Below, in pieces: positions 9,939-21,424 of a stretch of DNA of 64,000 nt. Below the pieces are notes generated by a model, which ran no database searches, was not told the origin of the DNA, and saw nothing but the letters and a program-made list of their open reading frames with translations. Position 1 is the first letter of the stretch, and every line of letters begins with the position of its first letter. The translations under genes and the position numbers were made by a program. The stretch is from Hortaea werneckii (lineage: Eukaryota > Ascomycota > Dothideomycetes > Mycosphaerellales > Teratosphaeriaceae): contig JBAOKB010000150.1 of NCBI GenBank assembly GCA_037044905.1, positions 1-64,000 on the forward strand. Reading direction: 5' to 3'.

Positions 9939-11275
9939 GGCTCATAGATGCGGAGTGGCAGCAAGCCGCGGCGGAGAGCCTTCATGCAGACTGAAATGAT
10001 GCCGCTGCCCAGTCTGCACTTTCAGTTGGATGCTTGAGAGTACCCTACCAGACTGCACAGACCGAAACCTTTGCCAATGCTGGGGAGCCAAAGTGGTGGG
10101 TGCGTGAGTACTGCCGGCCACCCGCGACTTTGGAAGGCTGCGTTGGAAGGTCAGCTGGGAAGGGTCAATGAGGTCGAGCCTCCGTCACACGTGCGAGACA
10201 ATGGCCATATGCTACAAACGATACCAAATGCATAGACTGTAGTAGAGGCTTTACGTTCTAGGTTGGATCTAGATAGGCCGCCTTCTTCTGCTGACTTCCC
10301 TTACTTAAAACGCAAAGCTAATGCACAAACTCCCGCAAGTGCTACCAATAGTAAGATTCGAGTCCCACCGCTGTCGCCGATGGCGTTTGCATGCCAGGCA
10401 CGATGGCATCGAGCTCGAGCGTTCTTAGGAGTCGGGATACTCACTGCTGGGGTCCTAGGCCTGGAACTGCACAAATGGCACAAAATATATGGCTTTCATA
10501 CTCGCGCAGGTGTAGCTTGAATGCACATTGTGAAACTCTGCGCACCCAATCACCCACTCTCTAGATTTGAGACATATACTTATTCATAGTAGGCAAGCTC
10601 CTTTAAGGATAGATGGCGAAGCCGACAGACATAGGCGAATTGCATCGACTCCTAGCCTCAGCTGCTTCAGTCGCATATTCGCATGCGGTTTTCACCTTTT
10701 TCTCTCCTCTTTGTCCTTCCCGGTCGACGAGACGAACATGGAGGCGGACATAATGACTTCTTTTGGTCAAGAGCTTCCACGATGATGTCTTCTCCAAGAC
10801 GATGCCGTTCTGGACGCCCAAGATGTACTTCATCGTCCAGTCAAAGACTTCAATCTATTTCAAGACCGACTGAGATGTCGAGGAAGTGATCGCTTTACCA
10901 ATGCGAGACCGTGAGTTTTATTGAAATGCCAAGACACTAGCGCAAGGCGTGAGACTTCAGCAGGCGCGCGGCTGTACGACATCGAGGTTGGTACCACCTG
11001 GACATTTCTCAATCTCACAAAACACTCCGAAAATCAACAATGAAGTGCGTCTGATACCACCACACACCATGCGGATACGAGCTTGTCCACTCTCGCGATC
11101 ACCATGGCTTGCAAGGCCAGTCGGCATGGAGGGCTTACGCGGTTGTGCTTACGGCCGTCCAACTCAAGTCATTGACCCCCTACAATTCACCGTTCGCCAA
11201 CAGCGAGCGACGACGAAACCCACTCGAGGAGCGAGTCCCATGATTCGAGGTCTGCGTTACGCTTTTGATATGTGA
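9939..11275. other. Intergenic region
   Basis: No supported gene. Short open frames on both strands lack recognisable motifs and good splice logic. The first exon of the downstream phosphotransferase-like gene may lie at the right end, because its reading frame is open back to 11276 without an ATG. Confidence 0.45.
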
Positions 11276-11341
11276 CCAGGGCGTTCAAGCTTACCACTTG
11301 TAGATTCCTCTGTTGGCGGTATTTCTGATTGCAGTTGGCCT

Positions 11342-13018
11342 TGTGAGTATACGACAGGCCGGTGGCTGAAGCGAGACAAACTCCAGCGCGAGTCACGCTA
11401 CGTGGCGTTCGACTTCGCAGCGCTGCGACGAAAAGCCGTCGCATTGTGCCCAAAAGCTCGCAATGTGGCGTCTTGTCAGAAAATGGAGGGTGGATTCAAC
11501 AAAGCATTCATCTTTGCTATGGATAGCGGAGAGCGCATTGTAGCCAGGATCCCTACAAATATCGCAGGTCCCAGGCGGCTAACAACAAACTCCGAAGTCG
11601 CCACAATGACCTACAGTAAAACTTCTTTTGCCCCATCCTAGATGAGCATGTTGCTAATGTCGGGCATTACCAGTAAAATCCAAAACAACAATACCCGTGC
11701 CAAACGTACTCGACTGGAGCGATGACCATTCGAACGCTGTGGGCACCGAGTACATATTCATGGAACATACTGCTGGCGATCAGCTGCATAACCGCTGGAA
11801 CGAGATGTCGTCGCTTCAGCATCTCCAAGTCATTCAGTCCGTATCGAGAATGATAGGCCAGATGACAAGTCTGAAATTTCCCGCCTTTGGAAGCATATAT
11901 TTTCGAGACGCACCGCTAAATCCTGCCTCGAAGATCCCGTTCGATGATGGCTTCTGCATAGGTCCGCATTGTAGCCCAATTTACTGGAACTGTGGACCTG
12001 GTGAAAGTAGCCTTTATGGGAACCAGGGCTACGACCATGGGCCATGTAAGTCGAGTCATGGGCTCCGCATCCTTTGTATTTCGGGCATCATTAACCGTAG
12101 GTTGTAGGGCAAGACTTGCACGACTTTTGCACAGGACTTCTGGCCTCGGCTCGCTCCCGGATACCAGTCGATGATTTGAAAGATAAAAAGCCATCATACT
12201 GGGGTTCAATCGAAGAGCATCGCAGTCTCTTGAATGTCAACGAGAAAGTCCTTCGCCAGCTCGTCAACAGCTCGCTCTTGAAAGATAACTCGAAGCCTAC
12301 TCTGCTACATGCGGACCTCCACAAAAGGAACATCTTTGTGTCAAGCACTGAGCCTGCAGAGGTCACGGCCATCATCGACTGGCAAGCCAGCGCCGTGGAA
12401 CCAGCATTCATGTACGGAAATGAAACCCCCGATCTAGCTATGAGTTCACTTGGAGAGGAGGCTCTCGACGACTCAAAGGACGACGCAGAACACGACTCGC
12501 TCTCTCAAAAGGAAAGGTATACAAGAGCGAAGCAGCAAAAGGACTTGCAGCTTTGTAAAGACGCTTTCGAAGCCTGCATGAAAGGATTTGCGCCGGTGAT
12601 CGGGAAAGCTCGCGGCCTTGATAGACTGCTCTCCCGCCCTTTTCTCCATTGCAATACTTCTTGGAGAGACAGCATGACTGCTGTGCGGCAGGACCTTATT
12701 GAATTGTCTAGGAGATGGAACGACATAGGTCAGGGTGGTGACTGCCCCTATGCTCCTACGGAGGATGAGTTGCAAACACACGAAAGACTGTATGCCGATT
12801 TCCAGACCGCTCAAGACTTGAAGGTGGGTCTTATGCAGAGATTACGTACTGATTCTGACGGCTGGGTGCCGAGCTCTGATTGGGACATTGTTAAATCCTG
12901 TCATGATGAATGGTTTGAGGAGTGGCTCCAAACGGCAAAAGAGGCTGCTCAAGAAGATGGAAGCTTGACAGAGGCAAAAGCGAGGGAACTGTGGCCTTTT
13001 GATCATGTATCAGAGTAA
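11342..13018 (+). CDS. Aminoglycoside phosphotransferase-like (APH family) protein, 5' end uncertain
   Basis: Three exons are supported: up to 11615, 11674-12045 and 12108-13018, with introns of 58 and 62 bp (GTAAAA...CAG and GTAAGT...TAG). The splices give TMTYIKSKTTIPVP and DHGPWQDLHDFC. The N-terminal block EYTTGRWLKRDKL precedes ESRYVAFDF and EGGFNKAF, typical of the large fungal APH family (PF01636). The kinase-like catalytic loop is LLHADLHKRNIFV and the metal-binding equivalent of DFG is IIDWQA. Related fungal proteins include mitochondrial Aim9-type kinases; the substrate is unknown. The frame is open upstream to 11276 but has no ATG, so a short first exon is missing from this model or the 5' end is lost. 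Antibiotic resistance should not be inferred. Confidence 0.78.
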
Positions 13019-13454
13019 GGATAGGAAAGACAACGTACCTTACTCAGACTTTGCTTCCGCACTCAAGTGCTTCACCGACATCCTCCAAGACCGACGCCGA
13101 GAATCTTCACCTGTCGTTAAACCCAATGAAGGCCCCGTGTGTACTTTGCAACCCAAAAGCGTCGGGGAAATCGAGTGTTGCAGTCGCAATTTATGGCTGC
13201 GTACCTTTCGCTTCACAAGCCTCTGGTTGTGCTCTGTTCCAGACCCTATCTGCTAAGTGTTGTGAAACAACGAGACTGCATGCAAGTTGTTAGGCTTCTG
13301 TAAGGCCTCGTTGTCTTCCGGAAGGCAGCGACCCTAGCGGTCCTGCTTCCTATGCGGATTTCATCGAGCCTCGCCGCAGTCTAAAGGAAGCAGGTACTTG
13401 ACGCAAACTTTCGGTCTCACATGACGAGGCAGCCGTAGGGCATGACTTGGGGTC
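13019..13454. other. Short convergent intergenic stretch
   Basis: Lies between the 3' ends of two convergent genes and should hold both 3' untranslated regions. Nothing else is seen. Confidence 0.5.
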
Positions 13455-14836
13455 TTAGTCTATCTCCTCTACATCGAACCACGGATGCATAAGCGCTTGT
13501 GTCGCCGTTATTCGTTTCTTCGGATCAAGATTCTTTAGCCTCGTGATGACATCTCGAAAGCCTTCGTCGTGTTTTGTCTCAGGCCATTCTACAAATGGCT
13601 TGTACGGAATATAGTCCGCATGTCTCTCATCCCACAACAGCGAAAGAATCTCACAGCTGGTCTTGTCGTCGCCCACATGTGTCAATAGGCCGTTAATGCC
13701 GTCCTTGTCTCCGAAGTACGACACAAGCCGCTGCAGGCGAATTGCTAGGGGCTCTGCGCCCTGAGACACAAATTGCTGGAAATCTTCGTCGTCTTCGCAG
13801 ACCATCTTGTCGCACATGGCGTAAATGCACTGCTGCTCTTAGCTGTGAATGGCTTTGTGGGACATTTATAGTGAGTACATACCACCAGACCAAAGGAGAA
13901 CACATCTGTATGCTTGCTGAGCTCGCCTCTCAAATGAGCTTCTAAGCTCCGCCAGACATCGCTTCCTGCGAGCATGCCTTTGATACATCGTCCATCTAGT
14001 AGATGTGCGGCATTCTCTAGGTCGGAGAGCACGACTCGCTCCACTAACGTAGCCTCGTCATGTTGCTCGTAGTCTACTAAGATATTGTCCGGTTTGACAT
14101 CTTACCATCGTTAACAAATCTCTGAGCAAAGTCAGTTACTATACCTACCCAAGTGGACAACATCGCGCTCGTGAAGGTCAGCAATGGCTTCGAGCGAGGT
14201 CCTTAAGATGCGACGTCGAGCATCGAATGATGGGCGCTGTCTAAGAAGATTCAAGAAGTTACTTTTGAGATGATCATAGACGAATATGCGCCGCTGTAGT
14301 ATTCTGTCGACTAGCAATCGCAACCGTCTGTTTGAGCCGTGCTGAAGCTGGGGCCATATTCCTTGAAGTGGTCGTGAATATGCTCCGGGATGTCTTTCAA
14401 GACGTAGTCACGCTAATTATCTCTATCCATCCTTAGCCATTGCTATAATACCGCTGTGCGCACACGTACGTCGCAACCCAGACGTTCCCGAGAAATGTAC
14501 TAGATTGAAGCAGCGCCTTGAAGCGGTACCGCCGATCGCTGGCTCCAACAAGTTCTTTTGGTACATATGCAAATTTCCCGGCAACGGAAGACATTGAAAA
14601 CGTGTCGATATTGATGTCGCGATCCGTCTGTGTCAATCAAAGAGAAATGTATTCGGTGATGTTGAAGATGACGGGTGTATGCGAAGGCCGAACTGTCTAT
14701 CTTGGAACCTGTTCCAAGCGTTTCTACCCCACGTTGACGCGCGGGGCCGTCCTGTTTCTACTTGCATGTAAGGTTGAAAGTTAAATGTCGGAGTCAATTC
14801 AGGGCGGTTAGGTCTTATGTCCGTAATACGAGGCAA
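13455..14836 (-). pseudogene. Protein kinase gene with a frameshift
   Basis: Exons on the minus strand, read downward, are about 14836-14466, 14412-14149, 14100-13883 and 13829-13455. Junctions give ATYRDYVLKDIPEHI, then VHLDVKPDNILVDY (catalytic Asp and Asn), then FGLVCIYAMCDK. Later blocks are VVLSDLENAAHL (DFG-like region), SDVWRSLEAH (activation/APE-like segment), HTDVFSFGLV, and a C-terminal helix ending in ITATQALMHPWF. The order matches a common fungal Ser/Thr kinase-like family. Inside the second exon, near 14327-14335, frame is lost: EYGPSFSTAQ is in one frame and RLRLLVDRILQ in another, with no room for an intron. The acceptor before the catalytic loop is AAG, which is unusual. The N-terminus lacks a clear ATG in frame. 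It is either a young pseudogene or carries an assembly error. Confidence 0.6.
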
Positions 14837-14967
14837 ATGCTATCATTTCACTAGACGAAAGAACAGTTGCTTGTAGCCTACAACCGCTATGGAATGGTGC
14901 GGCAAAACTGAAATCCCCAAACAAACATAGTCTCGTTTCGTCCGACGTGCAACTTGTCTCCGAATTG

Positions 14968-15357
14968 CAGCTCATGACTGCAACTCACAACTCATGAGTT
15001 CCAACATGAGTCCGACTCACAACTCACGAAGAACTCATAAGTTCCAACATGAGTCCGACTCACAACTCACGAAGAGCTCATAAGTTCCAACATGAGTCCG
15101 ACTCACAACTCATGAGTCCGACTTAGAGCTCATAAGTCCAACTCACAACTCATGAGTCCGACTTAAAGCTCATGAGTCAAACTCACAACTCATGAGTTCG
15201 ACGAAGAGCTCATGAGTTGCAACATGAGTCCGACTCACAACTCATGAGTCCGACTCACAGCTCGTAAGTCCGACTTACAGCTCATGAGTTGCAGCATGAG
15301 TCCGACTCACAGCTCGTGAGTCCGACGAAGAGCTCATGAGTTCCAACCTGAATCCGA
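14968..15357. repeat. Minisatellite of TGAGTC/GACTCA half-sites
   Basis: About 390 bp of imperfect tandem repeats built on a basic unit of about 20 bp (ACTCATGAGTCCGACTCACA). A 43-bp higher-order unit starting GTTCCAACATGAG recurs at 14998, 15041 and 15084. Each basic unit contains the inverted pair TGAGTC-C-GACTCA, so most of the array can pair with itself. It lies directly 3' of the cytochrome P450 gene and 5' of the kinase gene. Confidence 0.85.
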
Positions 15358-15371
15358 CCCTCAGCTGTCTC

Positions 15372-16917
15372 TCACCGACCGGAGACTTCCATTCGCATGT
15401 TCTTCATGTACATGAACCAAGCGTTGTGTATCTGCCAGTTGCAGCTCGTGTCCTCCAAGACGAACTGCGAAGCGCAGGTTAGTGATGCTTTCCGGTATCA
15501 TTGTATGCACGATTACATTTACATGATATCGCGAGTAGACTGTAGCAATGGTGAGTAGGATGATTAATTTGGACAGTTCCGAACCCAGGCATTTGCGGCT
15601 CCCGCCACCGAAAGTGAAGTCGACTGTCTTATCCATTTTACTCCTCCGGGCCCTCCAGTCTGCTTCACTCTCGTCCGGTTGCTGCAACCAGCGATTGGCG
15701 TTCCAACAATCTGCGTCTTCGCCAAAGATACCTTTGTCCCAAGCAGTCACTCCAGGGTTGATGCCAACCACGGTCCCAGCGGGGAGGAAGATGTCACTGT
15801 CGAGATTGAAGCCTCCAGCGGGAACTTTCCGTTCTAGATTGAATGGTATGCCGGGAACATACCTCAGCGCCTCGGAAAGCACAGCGCTTAGGTATGGAAG
15901 ATCCTTGACATCCTCATAGCGTGCTGGAAGTTCCAGATGTGCCTCGTCAAGCTCAGCAACAAGTCTTCTGTGATTCTCGGGGTTCTTCGCTAGGCAAAAC
16001 ATGATCTCACACAGAGTCCATGTAGTCGTGTCACTACCAGCAAGGACATTGGGAAGCAGCCAGTCGACGACTTGGAAGTTGTCAACTTTCTCATCCTCGC
16101 CGAAATTGTCCAGGAAGCACGGCGGCAAATCTTCTTGGATGGTGGTCTTTTCCGCCGTCGATGACGCCCGTCGCTTCTCCACTGCTTCTTGCGCACGAAG
16201 AATGGAGACTTCCAACTGTTTCGGTCCAATGCGTGCGATCGGATTCTTGTCAAGTAGGCCGTCAAGCCAAGGGATTTGACAGATTGGGGCAAAGTAGTAT
16301 AGACTGCTTTTGGAAGCCGCGATTTGATTGCCAATGTCTTTCTCCTCGCGGAGGAATCCTCGCTCGCTCCCAAAAGTCAATTGATCGATAACATCCCAAG
16401 CAAAGAATGCAATGAGTCTATCCATGGGACAAGCTTCACCTCCGCAGAGACTTTCGAGCTTCGTCATGAGCAAAGATAGGGTTTTGCGAACGTGAGGCTC
16501 TTTCTCAACCAGTCGGGACATGTTGTAGAGGTTCTTGATCGGCTTGACTCGTTGAGCATGCCGGACCTCGTCCTGCTCATTGAAGACGTTCGAGATTCGT
16601 TGGCCCCCGATATAGGCATCATTCACCCTGTACATGTCGCTTTTCTGCCATGATGATCTTGACCCGTAGATGGTTCCAATGAGATGCGGCGAGGATAAAG
16701 AGACGGTGTTGGGACCAATGCGTACGGCCGGTCCGAACTTCTCGTGCAGGTCTCGCTGGAGGCTTTGGACATCACCACGAGAGGTGTGATAGGCACGGTA
16801 GATGTCTGTGTATGCTGCAAGTCGAGGTCCAGGAATGTGAGAGAGCCGGCGACGGGACGTCTCGTACCTGAAGGCAACGAAGCCTACAATGGCAAGAAAT
16901 AGGTAGAGAGCGATCAT
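15372..16917 (-). CDS. Cytochrome P450 monooxygenase, pisatin demethylase-like
   Basis: Two exons (16917-15523 and 15464-15372) give 495 residues. The 58-bp intron (GTAAAT...GCAG) is supported because splicing yields SRYHFVLEDTSCNW...HNAWF, the usual P450 C-terminal strand, whereas read-through gives an atypical tail. The ATG at 16917 starts a membrane anchor (MIALYLFLAIVGFVAF) before the Pro-rich hinge (IPGPRL). The I-helix oxygen-binding motif AGSDTTTW lies near 296, the ExxR as EALR near 350, NANRW later, and the heme loop FTFGGGSRKCLG with its Cys near 442. It should be an ER-bound heme-thiolate oxygenase using a P450 reductase. The substrate is unknown; the pisatin demethylase/CYP57-like resemblance is by overall pattern only. 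Confidence 0.88.
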
Positions 16918-18318
16918 GGTTAAGAATGCATGAGCAGAGGTCGTTAAAATCCTCGCAAAGAATAGGGCACAGTCGCGAATAATCAAGTTATAGGAAGTAC
17001 TTGGATCGAGGCATCTTGTCAATTATCAACGGATGCCCTGGCATACCTAAGCGTATAAACGGCATGATGGCATCTTCCCCGCTCGCCGTTCGCCTACATA
17101 GTACATAAACTACTGCACGCCACTGCAGCGTTCAAGCATTACAGCAAGATGTCCTTTATCTATGCATGAAGGCCGCATGCTTTGCGAATCTCGCGAACAG
17201 AAGACATAGCAATCTCAGGCTTCGGCAAATCTAGTGCCTCGCTCTAGGAATGCGGGTGCGGGCGCCATCGGAGACGACTGTTGTCCATCTCGACGGGATG
17301 CCATTGCTGCTCCACAGCGATCCTCATCGATTTGCAGAAGCGACAGGAACTACTAGGATGAAAGCTAGCGAGTCTCGCTTATATGTCGATCAGAAAATGA
17401 TCGCAGCCGACAAAAGTGCGGCAGTCATCGTCTCCATTTACTGTGTGACCTTGTAGCGACAAGCTGTTGCAAAGATTGAATTTGAAGGGGCTTGCAGAAC
17501 ACACAAACCGGACCTTGGAGGTGGATGGTCGGAAGTTTGTGGTACAGCCGGCAATGTTCAGAACGAAGTAGGTAGTCGTAGCTCGAGAGAGTGTTCATTG
17601 TGAGCGGCACACTGCCCGGGGAAGCCGATGACTCCAAACGCTCTAGACCCAGTCGACATATAGGGTTGCGCAAAAGGTCTTGGTAGGGTTTAAGATGACT
17701 GACAAAACCAGGGTACATGCCTGCTGAAGTGTTCCGCAATGAATAGCTCAGCTTTCGATTCAACTCAAAATAACCATGAACCATCTAAGAATGCCATGGG
17801 AAGACCAAGAGCGAATGAAACTGTGGCAAGATACTTGTCATATCGCTCGAGAAAGTTCAATACATGCTGGTGACTACCTGTTCTAAGCCCACAGAAAGGG
17901 CACAGTGACGGGACAGAACCATACCACCGCTCCGCAAACGCACAATGCATTCTGTGAAATACCCTGTTCTAAGCCCACAGACAGGGGACAGCACAGGCGA
18001 GAGCCATACCACCGGTCTAAATAGTCTCGACAAGTGTGCGGCGTGCAGAGTATGTGCTCAGTTCTGCTAGTCGCAGTGACAACCGCAGGATAATCATAGC
18101 ATCCCATCAGCACAGTGCCCACACCATCCGCAGTCTTTGTCACACAAAGCCCAGTCTTGCTGCTCCGCCATTCTTGGAAGTTGACCCTCGGATCCAGACG
18201 GGACTGGATGGTAATTGCCCTTCCCCTTCCTGGACTTTGCCCCTTCTCCAACAGATGCAACTGGCTGGAGGCGAGGCTGGACTTTCAATACCTATGACCT
18301 GTCAGCAAGAGTAGCAGG
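16918..18318. other. Intergenic region with a diverged direct duplication
   Basis: Holds the P450 promoter. Two copies of a roughly 60-bp sequence (CTGTTCTAAGCCCACAGA...CATACCACCG) occur at about 17879-17935 and 17964-18014, about 85 bp apart and partly diverged. A minus-strand frame covering them has Cys-rich phrases (SLCPFCGLRTG) but no recognisable domain and no coherent gene model. Confidence 0.4.
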
Positions 18319-19272
18319 CTAAAAGAATGACAGGAAACGAGTTCGTACTGTAGACTGGACCAAGCTCGAATAGCGACGGCCGGCTGATGACATGCTCTGG
18401 GCCTCAGTAACTTTCTCCTTGGCTTGTTTCCCTTGAGCCTTCGGTGGGAAGGCCCATCTTCTTGGACCAAAAATCTTCTTCTTTCCTTTCGGCTGATAAT
18501 TCGGTTTCCTTGAATCCGTCAATCGTCTTTCAGTCTCGATACGAACTTGCTCTTTCCAGAAGTCGTCCAGGCGAGATTGATAGATGTCAGAAAGCTTGGG
18601 CAAGTATTGAACGTCTCCGACGCAATAGTCAACGAGAGCTTGCGGGAGTGGGCGGAGGTTGAAGATCTCGTAAGAGCCACCGAGCTTGGGATTGAACAGT
18701 TTGGCACCCTCTTCTTTTGTGCACTTCCACTCACCGGGTACTGCTTCGGTCAATACCTGCTCTTGTTCGATGCAGGCGGCCAGTCCACGCAACACATGCT
18801 TCGAATCTGTTCTGGAAGCCACCTCCAAAAGCTGTACGTCGATAACATGAGCAAGCCGGATGTTGAAAAGGGCGTACAGCGCATCTGCGTCATTGCGGGC
18901 GTCGAACAAATACTTGGTGATCTCACTGCCCTCAAGCACGTTCTTGAGGGTGTTGGCTTGAGGAGTTGGGATGTCGAAAGCCTGGGCACCCAGCGTATGG
19001 ATGTCGACAATGAAGATGTCTCCGCTCTCGGGCGCATAGATTTGTATGAGAGATATCGATCCATGGCGAGAGAGGTTCACACCTTCCATGTCGACAAAGA
19101 AGCTTTCTGGGGGACTTTTTAGCGATGCCAAAGCTTCCAACATGGAAACAATCTGATCCTTGGTGTCCACAATTGTAACTTGCGTTGTTCTCTTGACATC
19201 CTGCGGCTGCGGCGTATTAAAGTCCAGTCTCCTCAGCTCCTCTCCGATGGCAGAAGCCTCTGGAGATGACAT
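18319..19272 (-). CDS. 3'-5' exonuclease domain protein, EXD1-like
   Basis: One exon, 317 residues, starting with ATG at 19272. The DEDDy exonuclease fold is clear: Asp61 and Glu63 in FVDMEGVNLSRHG (Exo I), Asp124 in YLFDARNDADAL (Exo II), and Tyr216 with Asp220 in DYCVGDVQYL (Exo III). All four metal-binding acids and the Tyr are present, so it should be catalytically competent on nucleic acid 3' ends. The C-terminal 60 residues are basic (PKGKKKIFGPRRW) and may bind nucleic acid. Fungal homologues are of unknown biological role; animal EXD1 works in the piRNA pathway without catalysis. The last residues could differ if a short 3' intron exists. Confidence 0.85.
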   Translation of the reverse strand: MSSPEASAIGEELRRLDFNTPQPQDVKRTTQVTIVDTKDQIVSMLEALASLKSPPESFFVDMEGVNLSRHGSISLIQIYAPESGDIFIVDIHTLGAQAFDIPTPQANTLKNVLEGSEITKYLFDARNDADALYALFNIRLAHVIDVQLLEVASRTDSKHVLRGLAACIEQEQVLTEAVPGEWKCTKEEGAKLFNPKLGGSYEIFNLRPLPQALVDYCVGDVQYLPKLSDIYQSRLDDFWKEQVRIETERRLTDSRKPNYQPKGKKKIFGPRRWAFPPKAQGKQAKEKVTEAQSMSSAGRRYSSLVQSTVRTRFLSFF

Positions 19273-20590
19273 CCTGAAAGGTGGATCTCAGCAGGATCTA
19301 GCCGGAAGCAGAATGATTGCGATGCTTGGATGCAGAATGTCCTGGAACAAGGAGAGCGGACATCATTTTGAAGATACGAGCTCAATTGTTGGCAAACGGT
19401 GCATATTACATGGCAGATGCAAGTAGCCGTAGGCGGTGTAAATAGACTAGTAGTGTTGGGTGTACATGACGTCCGCCGCAAGCCTATTCCATTTACACCC
19501 GAATTGATGTGCTTCGCGAACGACTCGCTTAGATTGAACACAACAACTTAACCGAAAGACCAAGCTGTTGCCCATGCAAGACTGTATTGTTCGGTCATTC
19601 CCCGCTCTAGCGGGAGCATAGTCTTCCGCATGCAATGTTGTGTGCATGAAGTTAGTTTTCTCATGGAACGTGGCGGAATCGGCGGGCGTTTACACGAGAC
19701 CGATCCAAGAGACACTTTGAAGGTAGGAATGCCAACCACTTCTATAGTGCCAGCTGGACAACTGGACTCTTACATGAACCGGAAGTCTCACGGCACCCTC
19801 AATAGTGAAGCTCGAGACATTTTTAAGCTAAATGGTCATGAGATTCAGTTGGAACAGCGGCGGATATAGAAGTTGAGTCGCTCCCGACGTTAATAGGCAT
19901 CTCTATAACAGTGAATGCACGACTGAAATCTGAAAGGCTCTGCCTGAATCACAAATGCCCTCCTGAATACTCTTCTCCTTCCCTACGACGTCAAGCTGCT
20001 CGTAATAACGAGTCTCTGGCTTCGGCGTTGCAAAGAAGATGTTGACACTAGGCTAGTTGGTGTCGTCTACAAAAGTCAATCGATCGTGAATTGAATGCAT
20101 TCGACAACAGCACATGCTCTTCCTGCAAGCCCGAAGCTAGTTGCTTTATCTGGAATCAGTTGAGGCAATCTCCTGCTGGCTTCTCGTTTCGATTAGAGAC
20201 ATGAATGTCAGCGCTCGCCGCTTGAAACTTCACGACAGAACAAAACAAAATTGCGGACCTAGCGATTCTGCAGCATCTTACAGGCTTGTCTGTCGAGTTG
20301 CAAACGGCGGATGTAGGTGGCAACAAGCATGCTGGATTTCCAAACTCAAAACGACCACGACCCCGCCATGAACCCCGCAATAAACTCCGGGACCAACAAC
20401 CTTAAAGTTGTTCCTGTTGCCTACATGCTAACGCAAAATGGATGCTTACATACAAGCTTCCCGGGCTGGAGAAATAGTCCATAGTAGTAAGCGGCAGTAA
20501 TGCGCCTAACTGAGTCCTTCGTCGTGAACCGCACTCCATCAAACACATACAAACATCGACAAGAAACGAGGCGGCGCCTTCGGGTATCAA
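19273..20590. other. Intergenic region
   Basis: Lies between divergent genes and so holds the EXD1-like promoter on the left and the Gfa-like promoter on the right. Only short unrelated open frames are seen, with no repeat or RNA gene. Confidence 0.5.
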
Positions 20591-20944
20591 ATGGCAACAT
20601 CTCCTCCCTCCCAACGCACAATAACCTGCCACTGCAAAGCAATCCGGCTCACCTTCCCACCCCTCCGCGAACCAGCGCTCGAATGCATGTGCTCCATCTG
20701 CCGTCGATACGGGGCATTGTGGGCATACTACGCACCGGACGAAGTGCACATCGAAGGCGAGGAGGCAATAGAAGGGTATATTTGGGGCAGGCGGCGCCTC
20801 TGCTTCAACCGATGCAAGCATTGCGGGTGCATGACGCACTACTCGGTGGTGCGGGATACGGAGCCGCGGGTGGCGGTCAACTGTCGGATGTTTGAGCGGG
20901 AGGAGTATGAGAACTTGGAGAGTGAGCAGTCGGATGGTGATTAG
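20591..20944 (+). CDS. Gfa/CENP-V family zinc protein
   Basis: One exon, 117 residues. The Cys pattern is that of the glutathione-dependent formaldehyde-activating enzyme/CENP-V family (PF04828): C13 and C15 (CHCKAI), C32, C34 and C37 (CMCSIC), then C71, C75, C78 and C80 (CFNRCKHCGC). These residues bind zinc in the beta-rich Mss4-like fold. Founding bacterial members were proposed to speed glutathione-formaldehyde adduct formation, but fungal members are numerous and mostly uncharacterised, so a small-thiol or detoxification role is only a family-based suggestion. The protein is slightly shorter than usual (about 120-150 residues) and ends in an acidic tail. Confidence 0.85.
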   Translation: MATSPPSQRTITCHCKAIRLTFPPLREPALECMCSICRRYGALWAYYAPDEVHIEGEEAIEGYIWGRRRLCFNRCKHCGCMTHYSVVRDTEPRVAVNCRMFEREEYENLESEQSDGD

Positions 20945-21424
20945 GAAGGGAGATTGATCCTTATTATGACGGTAGTATTACTTGCAACCAGCGAGTTAGA
21001 GCGGATCTCGATAGGATTGCTTACGGGGAGCAAGGCAGGGAACAGTGCTCTGTAATCATTTCTCTGGGCTATAGGATGACTAGCTGTGGGGGATGGGTAT
21101 GAAGTCAAGCACATGGAGGGATCATACGATAGGATAGCAGCGAAAGGACTCAATATGCGAAAACGATTCATGACGAACAGCGTCCAATTCTTCCCCTCGC
21201 AAGTCTCACTACTATGGCTCGTGGCTTCTGACAAGGCGGGCGGGGGAGACCAAACAAGACCCGAAACATTTCTGCGCCACCTAATGCACGACGACATTAT
21301 CGAAACCCCAGGATGTATAGTGCAGGTGTGTACAATGCATAGCAATAACAAGCTAGTGTCCTTTGACAAAGCCCCGCATTAGCGATAGCCTTACATTACT
21401 ATTGCCTCTACGATCCATTTCCGA
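20945..21424. other. Convergent intergenic stretch
   Basis: Separates the 3' ends of the Gfa-like and S28 peptidase genes. No feature beyond presumed 3' untranslated sequence is seen. Confidence 0.5.

Noticed and set aside
14968..15357. CRISPR-like array
   Set aside because: Repeats are contiguous and imperfect with no unique spacers, and the genome is eukaryotic; it is a minisatellite.
15361..17022. P450 read as one uninterrupted 553-codon frame
   Set aside because: The first codon is TTG and the C-terminal tail is atypical; the ATG at 16917 and a 58-bp intron give a normal P450 N-terminus and C-terminus.
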